Shown: one piece after another, positions 38,615 to 46,449 of the stretch | Numbering within the stretch: the stretch's first letter is position 1 | How the letters are laid out: each line of letters opens with the position of its first letter | NCBI RefSeq assembly: GCF_003344045.1 | Contig: NZ_QFWX01000001.1 | Span: forward strand, 434,001 to 498,000 | Direction of reading: 5' to 3' | Length of the DNA stretch: 64,000 bases | DNA from: Marinobacter vulgaris | GTDB taxonomy: Bacteria > Pseudomonadota > Gammaproteobacteria > Pseudomonadales > Oleiphilaceae | Translations under genes and position numbers: made by a program | The notes under the pieces: model-generated | Seen by the model: only the letters and a program-made list of their open reading frames with translations | Told to the model about the DNA's origin: nothing | The model's database searches: none

Positions 38615-40146
38615 CTACAAATACAACAACTGCGCCGGGCAGTAACCTTGTCGGGAAGCTGAGCACCTGGCTGATGATTATCGCCACAGTGGCACTGGCG
38701 TTTGTTATCTGTGTGGAAATGATCAACATTCTTTTCTACGACCCCTGGAGCGACGAGAAATTCCTGTTCAAGCTCTCCGGCAGCCTTTCTGATGTCAAGG
38801 TCGGGCCTCTGACCTATCTGATGTTCGGTTCCCTTGCCGTGGCCCTGATGATGGGGTTGCCACTGGCTTTCGTGACTGGCGGTCTCGGGGTGATGTTCAT
38901 CTACCTGGTGGGCGACGCGATGATGCTGAACCTCGTCCCGGGTCGTATCTTCCCGATGATGACCAACTCAGATCTGGCGGCGATACCGCTGTTTATCTTC
39001 ATGGCCTCGATGCTTGAGCGCGCGGGCTTGATTGAGGAAATGTTCAGCGTCGTCTACAAGTGGATGGGCGGCCTCAGCGGTGGTCTGGCGACAGCAACCA
39101 TCCTGGCCTCTACCCTTCTTGCAGCCATGGTGGGCGTTATTGGAGCTGCGGTTGTCACTATGGGTATCATCGCTCTGCCTGCGATGCTCAAACGCGGATA
39201 TGACCAGAAGATAGCGCTGGGCTCAATCATGGCTGGCGGTACTCTGGGTATACTGATTCCGCCCTCGATCCTGGCGATTCTCTACGCGGTTGTCGCGCAG
39301 CAATCGGTCGGTGAGTTGTATCTTGGCTCGGTGATCCCGGGCCTGATGTTGTCTTCCCTGTACATAGCCTATGTGCTGATCCGCAGCTGGATCAATCCGA
39401 AGCTGGGGCCGCCCGTACCGGTGGAAGAGCGGATTTCCCTGAAGGAAAAGCTCCTTCTCACGAAAAACCTGATTGCTCCACTGGTTCTGGTGTTTCTGGT
39501 GTTGGGCCTGTTGTTTGGTGGCATCGCAACGCCGGTGGAAGCGGCGGGTATCGGCTCCTTTGGCGCCATCGTGGTGGCCATAATGCATGGTAAGTTCTCT
39601 ATTGGCGGGCTGCGGGAAGCATCTGTAACCACTACCAAGGCATCTGCCATGGTGCTGTGGATCATGTTCGGTGCCTCGGTCTTTGTTGGCTTCTACATCC
39701 TTCAGGGTGGCCAGCAATTTGTAACGGATGCCATCCTGGGTACTGGCATGTCGCCTTATGGCATTCTTTTCCTGCTGATGTTCCTGTTGGTGGTTCTGGG
39801 CATGTTCCTGGACTGGGTTGGCATACTGCTGCTGGCAGTTCCTATCTTCATTCCTATTGTCAAAGCTCTGGAGTTTTCGGGGCTGTTGGGCTTCCCGCCG
39901 GTGGCAGGGGAAGACGTGGTGCTCTGGTTCGGTGTGCTCTATCTGGTCAATATGCAGATGTCGTTCCTCAGTCCGCCATTTGGGTACGCATTGTTCTACC
40001 TCCGCGGTGTATGCCCGCCGGAAATATCCATGGCCACGATTTTCAAGTCATCACTGGTGTTCCTGGCTATTCAGGCGCTTGGCCTGTTTATGTGTATCAT
40101 GATCCCCGGCCTTGTCACCTGGCTGCCAGGGCTGGTTTACGGTTAA
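38611..40146 (+). CDS. dctM: TRAP transporter large permease subunit (DctM), enlarged form
   Basis: Ion-coupled transport subunit of the TRAP importer, 511 residues, longer than the usual 425 or so. The core has DLAAIPLFIFMASMLERAGL, MGIIALPAMLKRGYDQKIAL, GTLGILIPPSILAILYAVVA and GMFLDWVGILLLAVPIFIPI, all typical of DctM. An extra N-terminal membrane segment and loop precede the core. It works with the DctP and DctQ encoded just upstream. Confidence 0.92.
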   Translation: MTTNTTTAPGSNLVGKLSTWLMIIATVALAFVICVEMINILFYDPWSDEKFLFKLSGSLSDVKVGPLTYLMFGSLAVALMMGLPLAFVTGGLGVMFIYLVGDAMMLNLVPGRIFPMMTNSDLAAIPLFIFMASMLERAGLIEEMFSVVYKWMGGLSGGLATATILASTLLAAMVGVIGAAVVTMGIIALPAMLKRGYDQKIALGSIMAGGTLGILIPPSILAILYAVVAQQSVGELYLGSVIPGLMLSSLYIAYVLIRSWINPKLGPPVPVEERISLKEKLLLTKNLIAPLVLVFLVLGLLFGGIATPVEAAGIGSFGAIVVAIMHGKFSIGGLREASVTTTKASAMVLWIMFGASVFVGFYILQGGQQFVTDAILGTGMSPYGILFLLMFLLVVLGMFLDWVGILLLAVPIFIPIVKALEFSGLLGFPPVAGEDVVLWFGVLYLVNMQMSFLSPPFGYALFYLRGVCPPEISMATIFKSSLVFLAIQALGLFMCIMIPGLVTWLPGLVYG

Positions 40147-40168
40147 TCAATTCAAGGAGTAATGCTTT

Positions 40169-40594
40169 ATGTTGACGATCAAACGACTGGACCTTGCTGA
40201 AGCGCGGATGCTCATTGAAGGGGCAGCTGAAAAAGCCCGGGAAATCGGCGTGCCCATGTGCATTGCCATTACCGACGAGTCCGGCAACCTGATTGCGTTC
40301 GAGCGCATGGACGGTGGCAAGATCAGCAGTGTGACCATCGCCCAGGATAAATCTTTCACCGCATCCGCTGCGAAGAAGGCCACCCACGATTACAACGCGG
40401 TCAATGTCCCGGGCAAGCTGGCCTTTGGCATCCACACCGAGGTGGGTGGTCGTATCAGTTCCGTAGGGGGCGGTTTACCGGTGATTGTTGATGGCGAGGT
40501 TGTCGGTGGTATCGGGCTCAGCTCCGGCACGCCCCAGCAGGACATGGATTGCGCCCAGGCCGGCATCGATTATTTCGAAACTAAACGTGGTTGA
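40169..40594 (+). CDS. glcG: GlcG/HbpS-family protein
   Basis: Small protein of 141 residues in the GlcG/HbpS/DUF336 family: AREIGVPMCIAITDESGNLI, FERMDGGKISSVTIAQDKSF, and the C-terminal GGGLPVIVDGEVVGGIGLSS. Relatives are found beside glycolate oxidase genes, and some bind haem, but the molecular role in glycolate use is unclear. It sits between dctM and glcD in the same direction. Confidence 0.9.
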   Translation: MLTIKRLDLAEARMLIEGAAEKAREIGVPMCIAITDESGNLIAFERMDGGKISSVTIAQDKSFTASAAKKATHDYNAVNVPGKLAFGIHTEVGGRISSVGGGLPVIVDGEVVGGIGLSSGTPQQDMDCAQAGIDYFETKRG

Positions 40595-40633
40595 GGGCTG
40601 TCACACCTGAAGCCATTGACTCCAGAGAATGAT

Positions 40634-42106
40634 ATGACCACCAAGCCGAAAGTCAGCAGAGCGGAACTGGCGGAACAGTTCCGCGCGTTCATAGACCCGG
40701 ATTTTGTTATCACTGATAACGAAACCATGAAGCCCTACGAGTGCGACGGCATGTCCATGTATTGTGAGATGCCCATGCTCGTGGTGCTACCGGAGACCGC
40801 CGAGCAGGTGCAGCGGATAATGCGCATCTGCAACGAGCATGAAGTGCCCGTGGTGGCCCGTGGTGCCGGTACCGGCCTGAGCGCCGGTGCCATGCCCCAT
40901 AAAGAGGGCGTGGTATTGTCGCTGGCCAAGTTCAACCGCATTCTGGATATTGACCCGCTGGCCCGCACGGCGCGGTTGCAGCCGGGTGTCCGCAACCTGG
41001 CCATCAGCGAAGAGGCGGCCCAGTTCGGGCTCTATTACGGGCCTGATCCCTCGTCCCAGATTGCCTGCACCATCGGCGGTAACGTGGCTGAGAACTCCGG
41101 CGGCGTGCATTGCCTCAAGTATGGCCTGACGGTTCATAACATTCTCAGCGTCGAGATGATTACCGCCGAGGGCGAGCGGGTCACCATTGGCAGTGACGCC
41201 CTGGATGTATGCGGCATGGACCTGCTGGCACTGATGACCGGCTCTGAAGGCCTGCTGGGTATAGTGACCGAAGTGAAGGTAAAGCTGCTGCCCAAACCGG
41301 AAGTGGCCCAGGTGGTGATGGCTGGCTTCGACAGCGTTCAGAAAGCCGGTGATGCCGTCGGTGGCATCATTTCCCACGGCATTATCCCCGGTGGCCTGGA
41401 AATGATGGACGGCCACGCCATTATCGCCGCCGACGATTTTGCCCAGGCGGGCTACCCGCGGGAGGCCAAGGCACTGCTGCTGTGTGAGGTTGATGGCACC
41501 GAAGAGGAGGTCCACGAACATATCGCACAGGCAGAGGCCCTGTTCCGCAAGCTGGGCGCCACCTCGGTAAAAACCTCCCAGAGTGAGGAAGAGCGGGCGC
41601 TGCTGTGGAAAGGCCGTAAATCCGCGTTCCCGGCGGTGGGGCGTATCTCACCGGATTATTACTGCATGGACGGCACTATCCCGCGGCGGTATCTGGCCCA
41701 CGTGCTGCTGGAAATGGAAAAAATGTCGGAGGAATTCGGGCTGCGCGTTGCCAACGTATTCCATGCCGGCGACGGCAACCTGCACCCGCTGATCCTGTTC
41801 GATGCCAACGTGCCCGGTGAGTTTGAACGTACCGAAGCCTTCGGTGGCCGCATTCTCGATCTGTGCGTGGAGGTGGGGGGCTGCATTACTGGCGAGCACG
41901 GCGTGGGTGTGGAAAAAATCCGCCAGATGGCGGTGCAGTTCAACGATGAAGAACTGCAACAGTTCCACGACGTCAAGGCCGCCTTTGACCCGGCGGGTAT
42001 TCTCAATCCTGGCAAGGGCGTGCCCGCCCTGCGTTTCTGCCAGGAATACCGTTCCCTGGAACACAAACAACACAAGCACGACACGGTGGAAGCTGCGCAT
42101 GGGTGA
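40634..42106 (+). CDS. glcD: Glycolate oxidase FAD-linked subunit GlcD
   Basis: Catalytic flavoprotein that oxidises glycolate to glyoxylate, 490 residues. The FAD-binding PCMH domain has VPVVARGAGTGLSAGAMPHK, PDPSSQIACTIGGNVAENSG and MTGSEGLLGIVTEV. The C-terminal FAD-oxidase domain has NVFHAGDGNLHPLILFD and CITGEHGVGVEK. The ATG at 40634 is preferred over a TTG six codons upstream; neither has a strong ribosome site. It overlaps glcE by eight bases. Confidence 0.95.
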   Translation: MTTKPKVSRAELAEQFRAFIDPDFVITDNETMKPYECDGMSMYCEMPMLVVLPETAEQVQRIMRICNEHEVPVVARGAGTGLSAGAMPHKEGVVLSLAKFNRILDIDPLARTARLQPGVRNLAISEEAAQFGLYYGPDPSSQIACTIGGNVAENSGGVHCLKYGLTVHNILSVEMITAEGERVTIGSDALDVCGMDLLALMTGSEGLLGIVTEVKVKLLPKPEVAQVVMAGFDSVQKAGDAVGGIISHGIIPGGLEMMDGHAIIAADDFAQAGYPREAKALLLCEVDGTEEEVHEHIAQAEALFRKLGATSVKTSQSEEERALLWKGRKSAFPAVGRISPDYYCMDGTIPRRYLAHVLLEMEKMSEEFGLRVANVFHAGDGNLHPLILFDANVPGEFERTEAFGGRILDLCVEVGGCITGEHGVGVEKIRQMAVQFNDEELQQFHDVKAAFDPAGILNPGKGVPALRFCQEYRSLEHKQHKHDTVEAAHG

Positions 42107-43163
42107 TATTTCGCAGACGCTCAAAGAGCAGATTCTCCAGGCTGGAAAATCCGGCCAGAAACTCAACATTGAAGGCGGTGGCACCAAGGCCTTTATGGGC
42201 CGGTCCGCCGATACCGACGCCGGCACGCTGAAACTTGGCGAACACACCGGGATTGTGGAGTACCACCCGGTTGAACTGATAATGACCGCTCGCGCGGGCA
42301 CTAACCTGGCAGAAATCGAAGCCACCCTGGCGGAAGAGGGCCAGTGCCTGCATTTCGAGCCGCCCAGGTTTGGTGAGGGTTCCACCCTCGGCGGCACCCT
42401 GGCCTGTAACCTCTCCGGCCCGGCACGGCCCTGGTCCGGCTCGGTAAGGGATCAGGTGCTGGGCATTCGCCTGCTCAACGGCAAGGGCGAACACCTGCGC
42501 TTCGGTGGCCAGGTGATGAAAAACGTGGCCGGCTACGACACCTCCCGGCTGCAGGCCGGCGCCATGGGCACCCTCGGCGCCATCACCGAAATCAGCCTCA
42601 AGGTCATGCCAAAACCGGCCATGTCCCTGACCCTGGTGGAAGAGATGTCCCTGGACGATGTGATCCACTACATGAACAGCCGCGCAAAAGAGCCCAAACC
42701 CATCACCGGCGCTGCCTGGGTGGACGGCAAAGTCTATCTGCGCCTGGCTGGCGCCAGATCCGCCGTGGAAGCCACCGCTGAAAAGTGGTCCGGTGACGTC
42801 ACCGAGCAGGGCGATGCTTTCTGGCAACAGCTCCAGCACATGCAACACGACTTCTTTGCCGGCGATGAACCACTCTGGCGTTTCTCTGTCGGATCCACCG
42901 CCGGTAACCCGGAACTGGACGGCCCCTGGCTGATCGACTGGGCCGGCTCCCAGCGCTGGTATCGCGGCGAAGCCGACATCGCCCGAATGGAAACCCTGGC
43001 CCAACGCGCCGGCGGCCAGGTAAGCCTGTTCCGTGGCGGCGACCGCACCGATGAAGTCATGCACCACCAGCCGAGGGCGCTGAAGGAACTCCAGAGCCGG
43101 CTGAAGAAATCGTTCGACCCCGAGGGTATTTTTAATCCGGGGCGGCTGTATAGCTGGCTGTGA
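42099..43163 (+). CDS. glcE: Glycolate oxidase FAD-binding subunit GlcE
   Basis: Second flavin-type subunit of glycolate oxidase, 354 residues. It has the shortened PCMH fold: LNIEGGGTKAFMG, LIMTARAGTNLAEIEATLAE, RFGEGSTLGGTLACNLSGPA and GGQVMKNVAGYDTSRL. The ATG at 42099 overlaps the glcD end and so is translationally coupled. The longer open frame from 41802 is an out-of-frame shadow of glcD and is not used. It is followed by a 307-bp gap with two fold-back elements before glcF. Confidence 0.94.
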   Translation: MGDISQTLKEQILQAGKSGQKLNIEGGGTKAFMGRSADTDAGTLKLGEHTGIVEYHPVELIMTARAGTNLAEIEATLAEEGQCLHFEPPRFGEGSTLGGTLACNLSGPARPWSGSVRDQVLGIRLLNGKGEHLRFGGQVMKNVAGYDTSRLQAGAMGTLGAITEISLKVMPKPAMSLTLVEEMSLDDVIHYMNSRAKEPKPITGAAWVDGKVYLRLAGARSAVEATAEKWSGDVTEQGDAFWQQLQHMQHDFFAGDEPLWRFSVGSTAGNPELDGPWLIDWAGSQRWYRGEADIARMETLAQRAGGQVSLFRGGDRTDEVMHHQPRALKELQSRLKKSFDPEGIFNPGRLYSWL

Positions 43164-43183
43164 TAGTGATTTCGGAGTTGGCA

Positions 43184-43294
43184 GATCGGCTGGGACACCC
43201 CTTCCGAAACACGCTCCTTCGGCACATCCATGTGACGCTTGGGCTCCGCCATCCCTGGCTCCGCACAGTTTCGCAAGGGGTGCCCCAGCCGCTC
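43184..43294. repeat. Long fold-back element 2 (23-bp stem, 57-nt loop)
   Basis: The segment 43188-43210 is the reverse complement of 43268-43290 with two mismatches. Weaker pairing continues a few bases outward. The loop (43211-43267), read on the minus strand, begins TGTGCGGAGCCAGGGATGGC. Its first 32 bases are identical to the first 32 bases of the plus-strand loop of element 3. The stems of the two elements are unrelated. Confidence 0.82.
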
Positions 43295-43335
43295 CGCATC
43301 GGAACTCGAGTCAGGCGGTCAGCACAAAATCTGAA

Positions 43336-43441
43336 AGCGGGTGGGGTAGGGGTATCTGAAATTGTGCGGAGCCAGGGATGGCGGAGCCCAAGCGCCCATG
43401 GAGGGCTTGAGCGTATTTCAGATACCCCTACCTCACCCGCT
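43336..43441. repeat. Long fold-back element 3 (26-bp stem, 52-nt loop)
   Basis: The segment 43337-43362 is the reverse complement of 43415-43440 with one mismatch, and pairing extends one base further. The loop (43363-43414), read on the plus strand, carries GCCAGGGATGGCGGAGCCC. It is therefore in the opposite orientation to the loop of element 2. Confidence 0.82.
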
Positions 43442-43470
43442 CATGCACACAGTTTGATAGCAGGTAAACA

Positions 43471-44679
43471 ATGCAAACCAACCTAGTCCAACAATTCGCC
43501 AACACAGCAGAAGGGCAGGAAGCCGAGTCCATCCTGCGAGCCTGCGTCCACTGCGGCTTCTGCACCGCCACCTGCCCGACATATCAGGAGCTGAACGACG
43601 AGCGCGATGGCCCCCGCGGCCGCATCTACCTGATGAAAATGTTTCTGGAAGGCGAAGAAGTCACCGAAAAATCCCGTGAGCACCTGGACCGCTGCCTGAC
43701 CTGCCGCAGCTGCGAAACTACCTGCCCCTCCGGCGTAAAGTACGGTCGCCTGCTCGACATCAGCCGCGGCCTCATGGAACAGGAAATGCCCCGGCCACCC
43801 AAAGAACGGTGGATACGCTGGTCACTTGCCCGCGTTCTGCCCAATCGCCAGTTGTTTGGCCTGTTGCTGCGCATGGGCCAGCTCTTCCGCCCCGTGTTGC
43901 CGGGAAAGCTGCGCACCAAAGTGCCGCCGAGAAAGCAGGCCAGCCCCTGGCCGGCGGCCAGCCACGAGCGCATCGTGCTGGCCCTGGCCGGTTGCGTTCA
44001 GCCTTCCGCAACCCCGAACACCAACGCCGCTGCTGCGCGGGTGCTCGACAGGCTTGGTATCAGCATGGTGGAGGCGCCAGAAGCCGGCTGTTGCGGAGCC
44101 GTGAATCATCACCTGTCTGAACACGAAAAGGCCCTGGAAGCCATGCGCCGTAATATCGACGCCTGGTGGCCGGCTATCGACGCCGGTGCAGAAGCCATTA
44201 TCATGACCGCCTCCGGTTGTGGCGCCATGGTCCAGGAGTATGGCCATTTGTTGAAAGGCGATCCGGTCTACGCCGCCAAGGCACAGAAAGTCAGCGAGCT
44301 GACCATTGACCTGGGGGCTTTCCTGCTGAAACAGGACCTGGAAAAACTGGACGTTCCCAAAGGTGCCGGCAAGGTAGCCTTCCACTGCCCCTGCACCCTG
44401 CAACACGCCATGCAGCAAAGCGGCGTGGTTGACCAGGTATTGCGCAAAGCGGGAATTGAGCTGGCGGACACCAAAGAGAAGCACCTGTGCTGCGGTTCCG
44501 CCGGCACCTACTCGATTCTCCAGCCGGAACTCAGCCAGCGATTGCTGAACAACAAACTCAAGGCCCTGACCGTGGACAGCCCGGACCGCATCGTTACCGC
44601 CAACATCGGCTGCCAGATGCACCTGGAAACAAAGGCGAAGGTGCCGGTTCAACACTGGATTGAACTGCTGGACGCCTGA
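43471..44679 (+). CDS. glcF: Glycolate oxidase iron-sulfur subunit GlcF
   Basis: Iron-sulfur subunit of glycolate oxidase, 402 residues, that passes electrons from GlcD towards the quinone pool. Two 4Fe-4S ferredoxin motifs are seen: CVHCGFCTATCPTY and CLTCRSCETTCPSG. Two CCG-type cysteine-rich domains follow: EAPEAGCCGAVNHH and HLCCGSAGTYSILQPE. It reads in the same direction as glcE, but the two fold-back elements lie between them, so its expression may be lower or separately controlled. Confidence 0.95.
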   Translation: MQTNLVQQFANTAEGQEAESILRACVHCGFCTATCPTYQELNDERDGPRGRIYLMKMFLEGEEVTEKSREHLDRCLTCRSCETTCPSGVKYGRLLDISRGLMEQEMPRPPKERWIRWSLARVLPNRQLFGLLLRMGQLFRPVLPGKLRTKVPPRKQASPWPAASHERIVLALAGCVQPSATPNTNAAAARVLDRLGISMVEAPEAGCCGAVNHHLSEHEKALEAMRRNIDAWWPAIDAGAEAIIMTASGCGAMVQEYGHLLKGDPVYAAKAQKVSELTIDLGAFLLKQDLEKLDVPKGAGKVAFHCPCTLQHAMQQSGVVDQVLRKAGIELADTKEKHLCCGSAGTYSILQPELSQRLLNNKLKALTVDSPDRIVTANIGCQMHLETKAKVPVQHWIELLDA

Positions 44680-44716
44680 CCGGGTGCCCGAATTGAGGCC
44701 TGGGCCCCTCACTAGC

Positions 44717-44761
44717 CTGTGGTTTTGTTTATACTGCTTCTGCCATCAAACAAAACCACAG
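44717..44761. promoter_or_regulatory. Perfect 14-bp inverted repeat upstream of the DUF4124 gene
   Basis: CTGTGGTTTTGTTT (44717-44730) is mirrored by AAACAAAACCACAG (44748-44761) around a 17-base spacer. A TATACT -10-like element (44730-44735) overlaps the left arm. The right arm adjoins the ribosome site (GGGAGTGGAA) of the gene at 44775. It could be an operator or a leader hairpin that affects translation. It has no T-run. Confidence 0.5.
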
Positions 44762-44774
44762 GGAGTGGAAACCA

Positions 44775-45215
44775 ATGCCATGGAGGCAAGTCGCAGTTTT
44801 TGTATCAGTCTTTATCCCCGCCGTTTCGGTAGCAGAGGTATACCGCTGGGTTGACGACCAGGGTGTCGCTCACTTCAGCGACAGGAAGCCCAGTGAAGGT
44901 GAGCACGACCAGGTGGAACTGAAACGCCCTTCACTGATTCCCATGCGGGAGAACATTACCCGGGGTAAACGGGTAAGCGCCATCAACGAGCAGGTCAATC
45001 GCAGCCTGGAGGCTGGCAGCAGCGACCAGCGGAGGCCATCAGACCGACAGGAAGCCCGCGAACGCAATAACGCCCGCTGCCAGGGCTATCGCAAAAAGCT
45101 GGCGCGAATTCACCAGCAACTCAGGGCCGGTTATTCCAACGACCAGGGCAACCGCCTGCGCCGACAACGGCGGGAACTCAGCCAGAAGTTGTCGCGGGAG
45201 TGTCTGCTGGGCTGA
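44775..45215 (+). CDS. DUF4124-domain periplasmic protein, function unknown
   Basis: The 146-residue product has a short signal peptide (QVAVFVSVFIPAVSVA) followed by the DUF4124 motif EVYRWVDDQGVAHFSDRKP, then a very basic, Arg/Gln-rich helical tail with two cysteines (ARCQGYRKKLARIHQQL and ECLLG). Proteins with this domain are common in gammaproteobacteria, and no biochemical role is established. It starts 95 bp after glcF and is probably a separate unit, given the inverted repeat upstream. Confidence 0.82.
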   Translation: MPWRQVAVFVSVFIPAVSVAEVYRWVDDQGVAHFSDRKPSEGEHDQVELKRPSLIPMRENITRGKRVSAINEQVNRSLEAGSSDQRRPSDRQEARERNNARCQGYRKKLARIHQQLRAGYSNDQGNRLRRQRRELSQKLSRECLLG

Positions 45216-45239
45216 AGGCGCTCGCCTGTTCGCGCCCGC

Positions 45240-46211
45240 TCAGGAAGTGAAGGTGGTTGCAATCAGGTAGGCGGTGTAACTCACGAAACAGATGACCAGA
45301 AAACCACCCTCAATCCGGTTGATGCGCCCCGGTCTGCGGAAGCCGTAGCCGAGTACGAACAGTAACAACGTCAGGGCAGACATCACCGCGATATCCCGGT
45401 AGAACACCTCCGGTGCCACCGCCATCGGGCTGATAGTACCGGCAATGCCCACAACCGCCAGGGTGTTGAACAGGTTTGAACCCAGAATATTGCCCAGAGC
45501 AATATCGTGCTCGCCCTTGCGGGCGGCAATAACAGACGATGCCAGCTCCGGAAGGGACGTGCCCACCGCCACTATGGTGAGGCCGATGATCAGGTCGCTC
45601 ACCCCAAAGCCATGGGCAATCTCAACGGCCCCCCACACCAGGATCCGCGAGCTGACAATAAGCAGCAACAGGCCCGCAATCAGCCACAGCACCGCGGTGC
45701 GAAGGGGCATTGAGCGGTGACTCATTTCCTCGGCAATCTCGGCGCCGAGGGCGTCGGATGTCTGGGTCAAGCCCTGGCGGATGGACCAGGCCATTAACAG
45801 AAAAAACACGCCCAGCAGCACCATCGCATCCATCAGCGTCAGCTCCCCGTCCCACAACTGCCACGCGGCCAGTGCCGTCACCGCCGCGAGTATTGGCAGC
45901 TCCTTGCGCATCACCTGGGAGTTAACGGCTATCGGGCTGATCAGGGCGGTAATGCCCAGGATCAGGGCGATATTGGTAATGTTCGAACCGTAGGCGTTGC
46001 CCAACGCCAGGCCCGGATTACCCTGGGTTGCCGCCAGCGCTGATACCACCATCTCCGGCGCGGAAGTGCCGAAACCAACCACCACCATGCCGATCAGCAA
46101 CGGCGGCATGCCAAAGTATCCGGCCGTCGCTGCGGAACCTTCGACAAATTTGCCGGCACTCCACACCAGAAGTGCGAGGCCCAAAGTAATAGCCAGAAAC
46201 GAAAGAAGCAT
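45240..46211 (-). CDS. Calcium/sodium antiporter, YrbG/CaxA family
   Basis: Inner-membrane cation exchanger of 323 residues with two inverted repeats. Each holds the alpha-repeat motifs: VGFGTSAPEMVVSALAA with ALGNAYGSNITNIALILG, and VAVGTSLPELASSVIAA with ALGNILGSNLFNTLAVVG. These glutamates and asparagines form the ion site in the NCX/YrbG family. It converges with the DUF4124 gene and is divergent from the arginine deiminase operon. It is probably involved in Ca2+ export or ion balance. Confidence 0.92.
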   Translation of the reverse strand: MLLSFLAITLGLALLVWSAGKFVEGSAATAGYFGMPPLLIGMVVVGFGTSAPEMVVSALAATQGNPGLALGNAYGSNITNIALILGITALISPIAVNSQVMRKELPILAAVTALAAWQLWDGELTLMDAMVLLGVFFLLMAWSIRQGLTQTSDALGAEIAEEMSHRSMPLRTAVLWLIAGLLLLIVSSRILVWGAVEIAHGFGVSDLIIGLTIVAVGTSLPELASSVIAARKGEHDIALGNILGSNLFNTLAVVGIAGTISPMAVAPEVFYRDIAVMSALTLLLFVLGYGFRRPGRINRIEGGFLVICFVSYTAYLIATTFTS

Positions 46212-46356
46212 GGCAGTTCCCTGAATGCGTTGCGTGTTGGGTAGGGTGGTTAACGGTGTAGGTCATTCTGGTGCGGAAGCATATTAGACGCAAATGTCAG
46301 TGCCGCTATCTCAGCAGTTATGCGGATAGCACGTAGTGGCATCATCCGATGGCGAG

Positions 46357-46398
46357 TTGATGCTGATCACTTTACCTACAGGCGATGACGTTCATACT
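46357..46398 (+). promoter_or_regulatory. ANR/FNR-dependent promoter of the arginine deiminase operon
   Basis: TTGAT-GCTG-ATCAC (46357-46370) matches the ANR/FNR consensus TTGAT-N4-ATCAA at nine of ten positions. A -10 element CATACT lies at 46393-46398. With a start point near 46405 the box is centred at -41.5, the class II activator position. Oxygen-limited induction of the downstream arc genes is expected. Confidence 0.75.
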
Positions 46399-46449
46399 TG
46401 CAGTGATGGATAGCCCCATCAGTAAGCCACTATGGACAGGAGAAGCCTC

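Larger units (their letters stand above)
43164..43470. other. 307-bp gap inside glcDEF filled by two fold-back elements
   Basis: glcE and glcF are usually close neighbours. Here they are separated by a gene-free stretch that is mostly two long inverted repeats in head-to-head arrangement (43184-43294 and 43336-43441). Open frames here are made of the repeats themselves and show no coding character. Confidence 0.7.

Noticed and set aside
41802..42098. Extended N-terminus for glcE
   Set aside because: This stretch is an out-of-frame reading of glcD; the coupled ATG at 42099 begins the real GlcE domain.
43160..43486. A small protein gene between glcE and glcF
   Set aside because: The open frame is built from the inverted repeats and shows no coding pattern or conserved motif.
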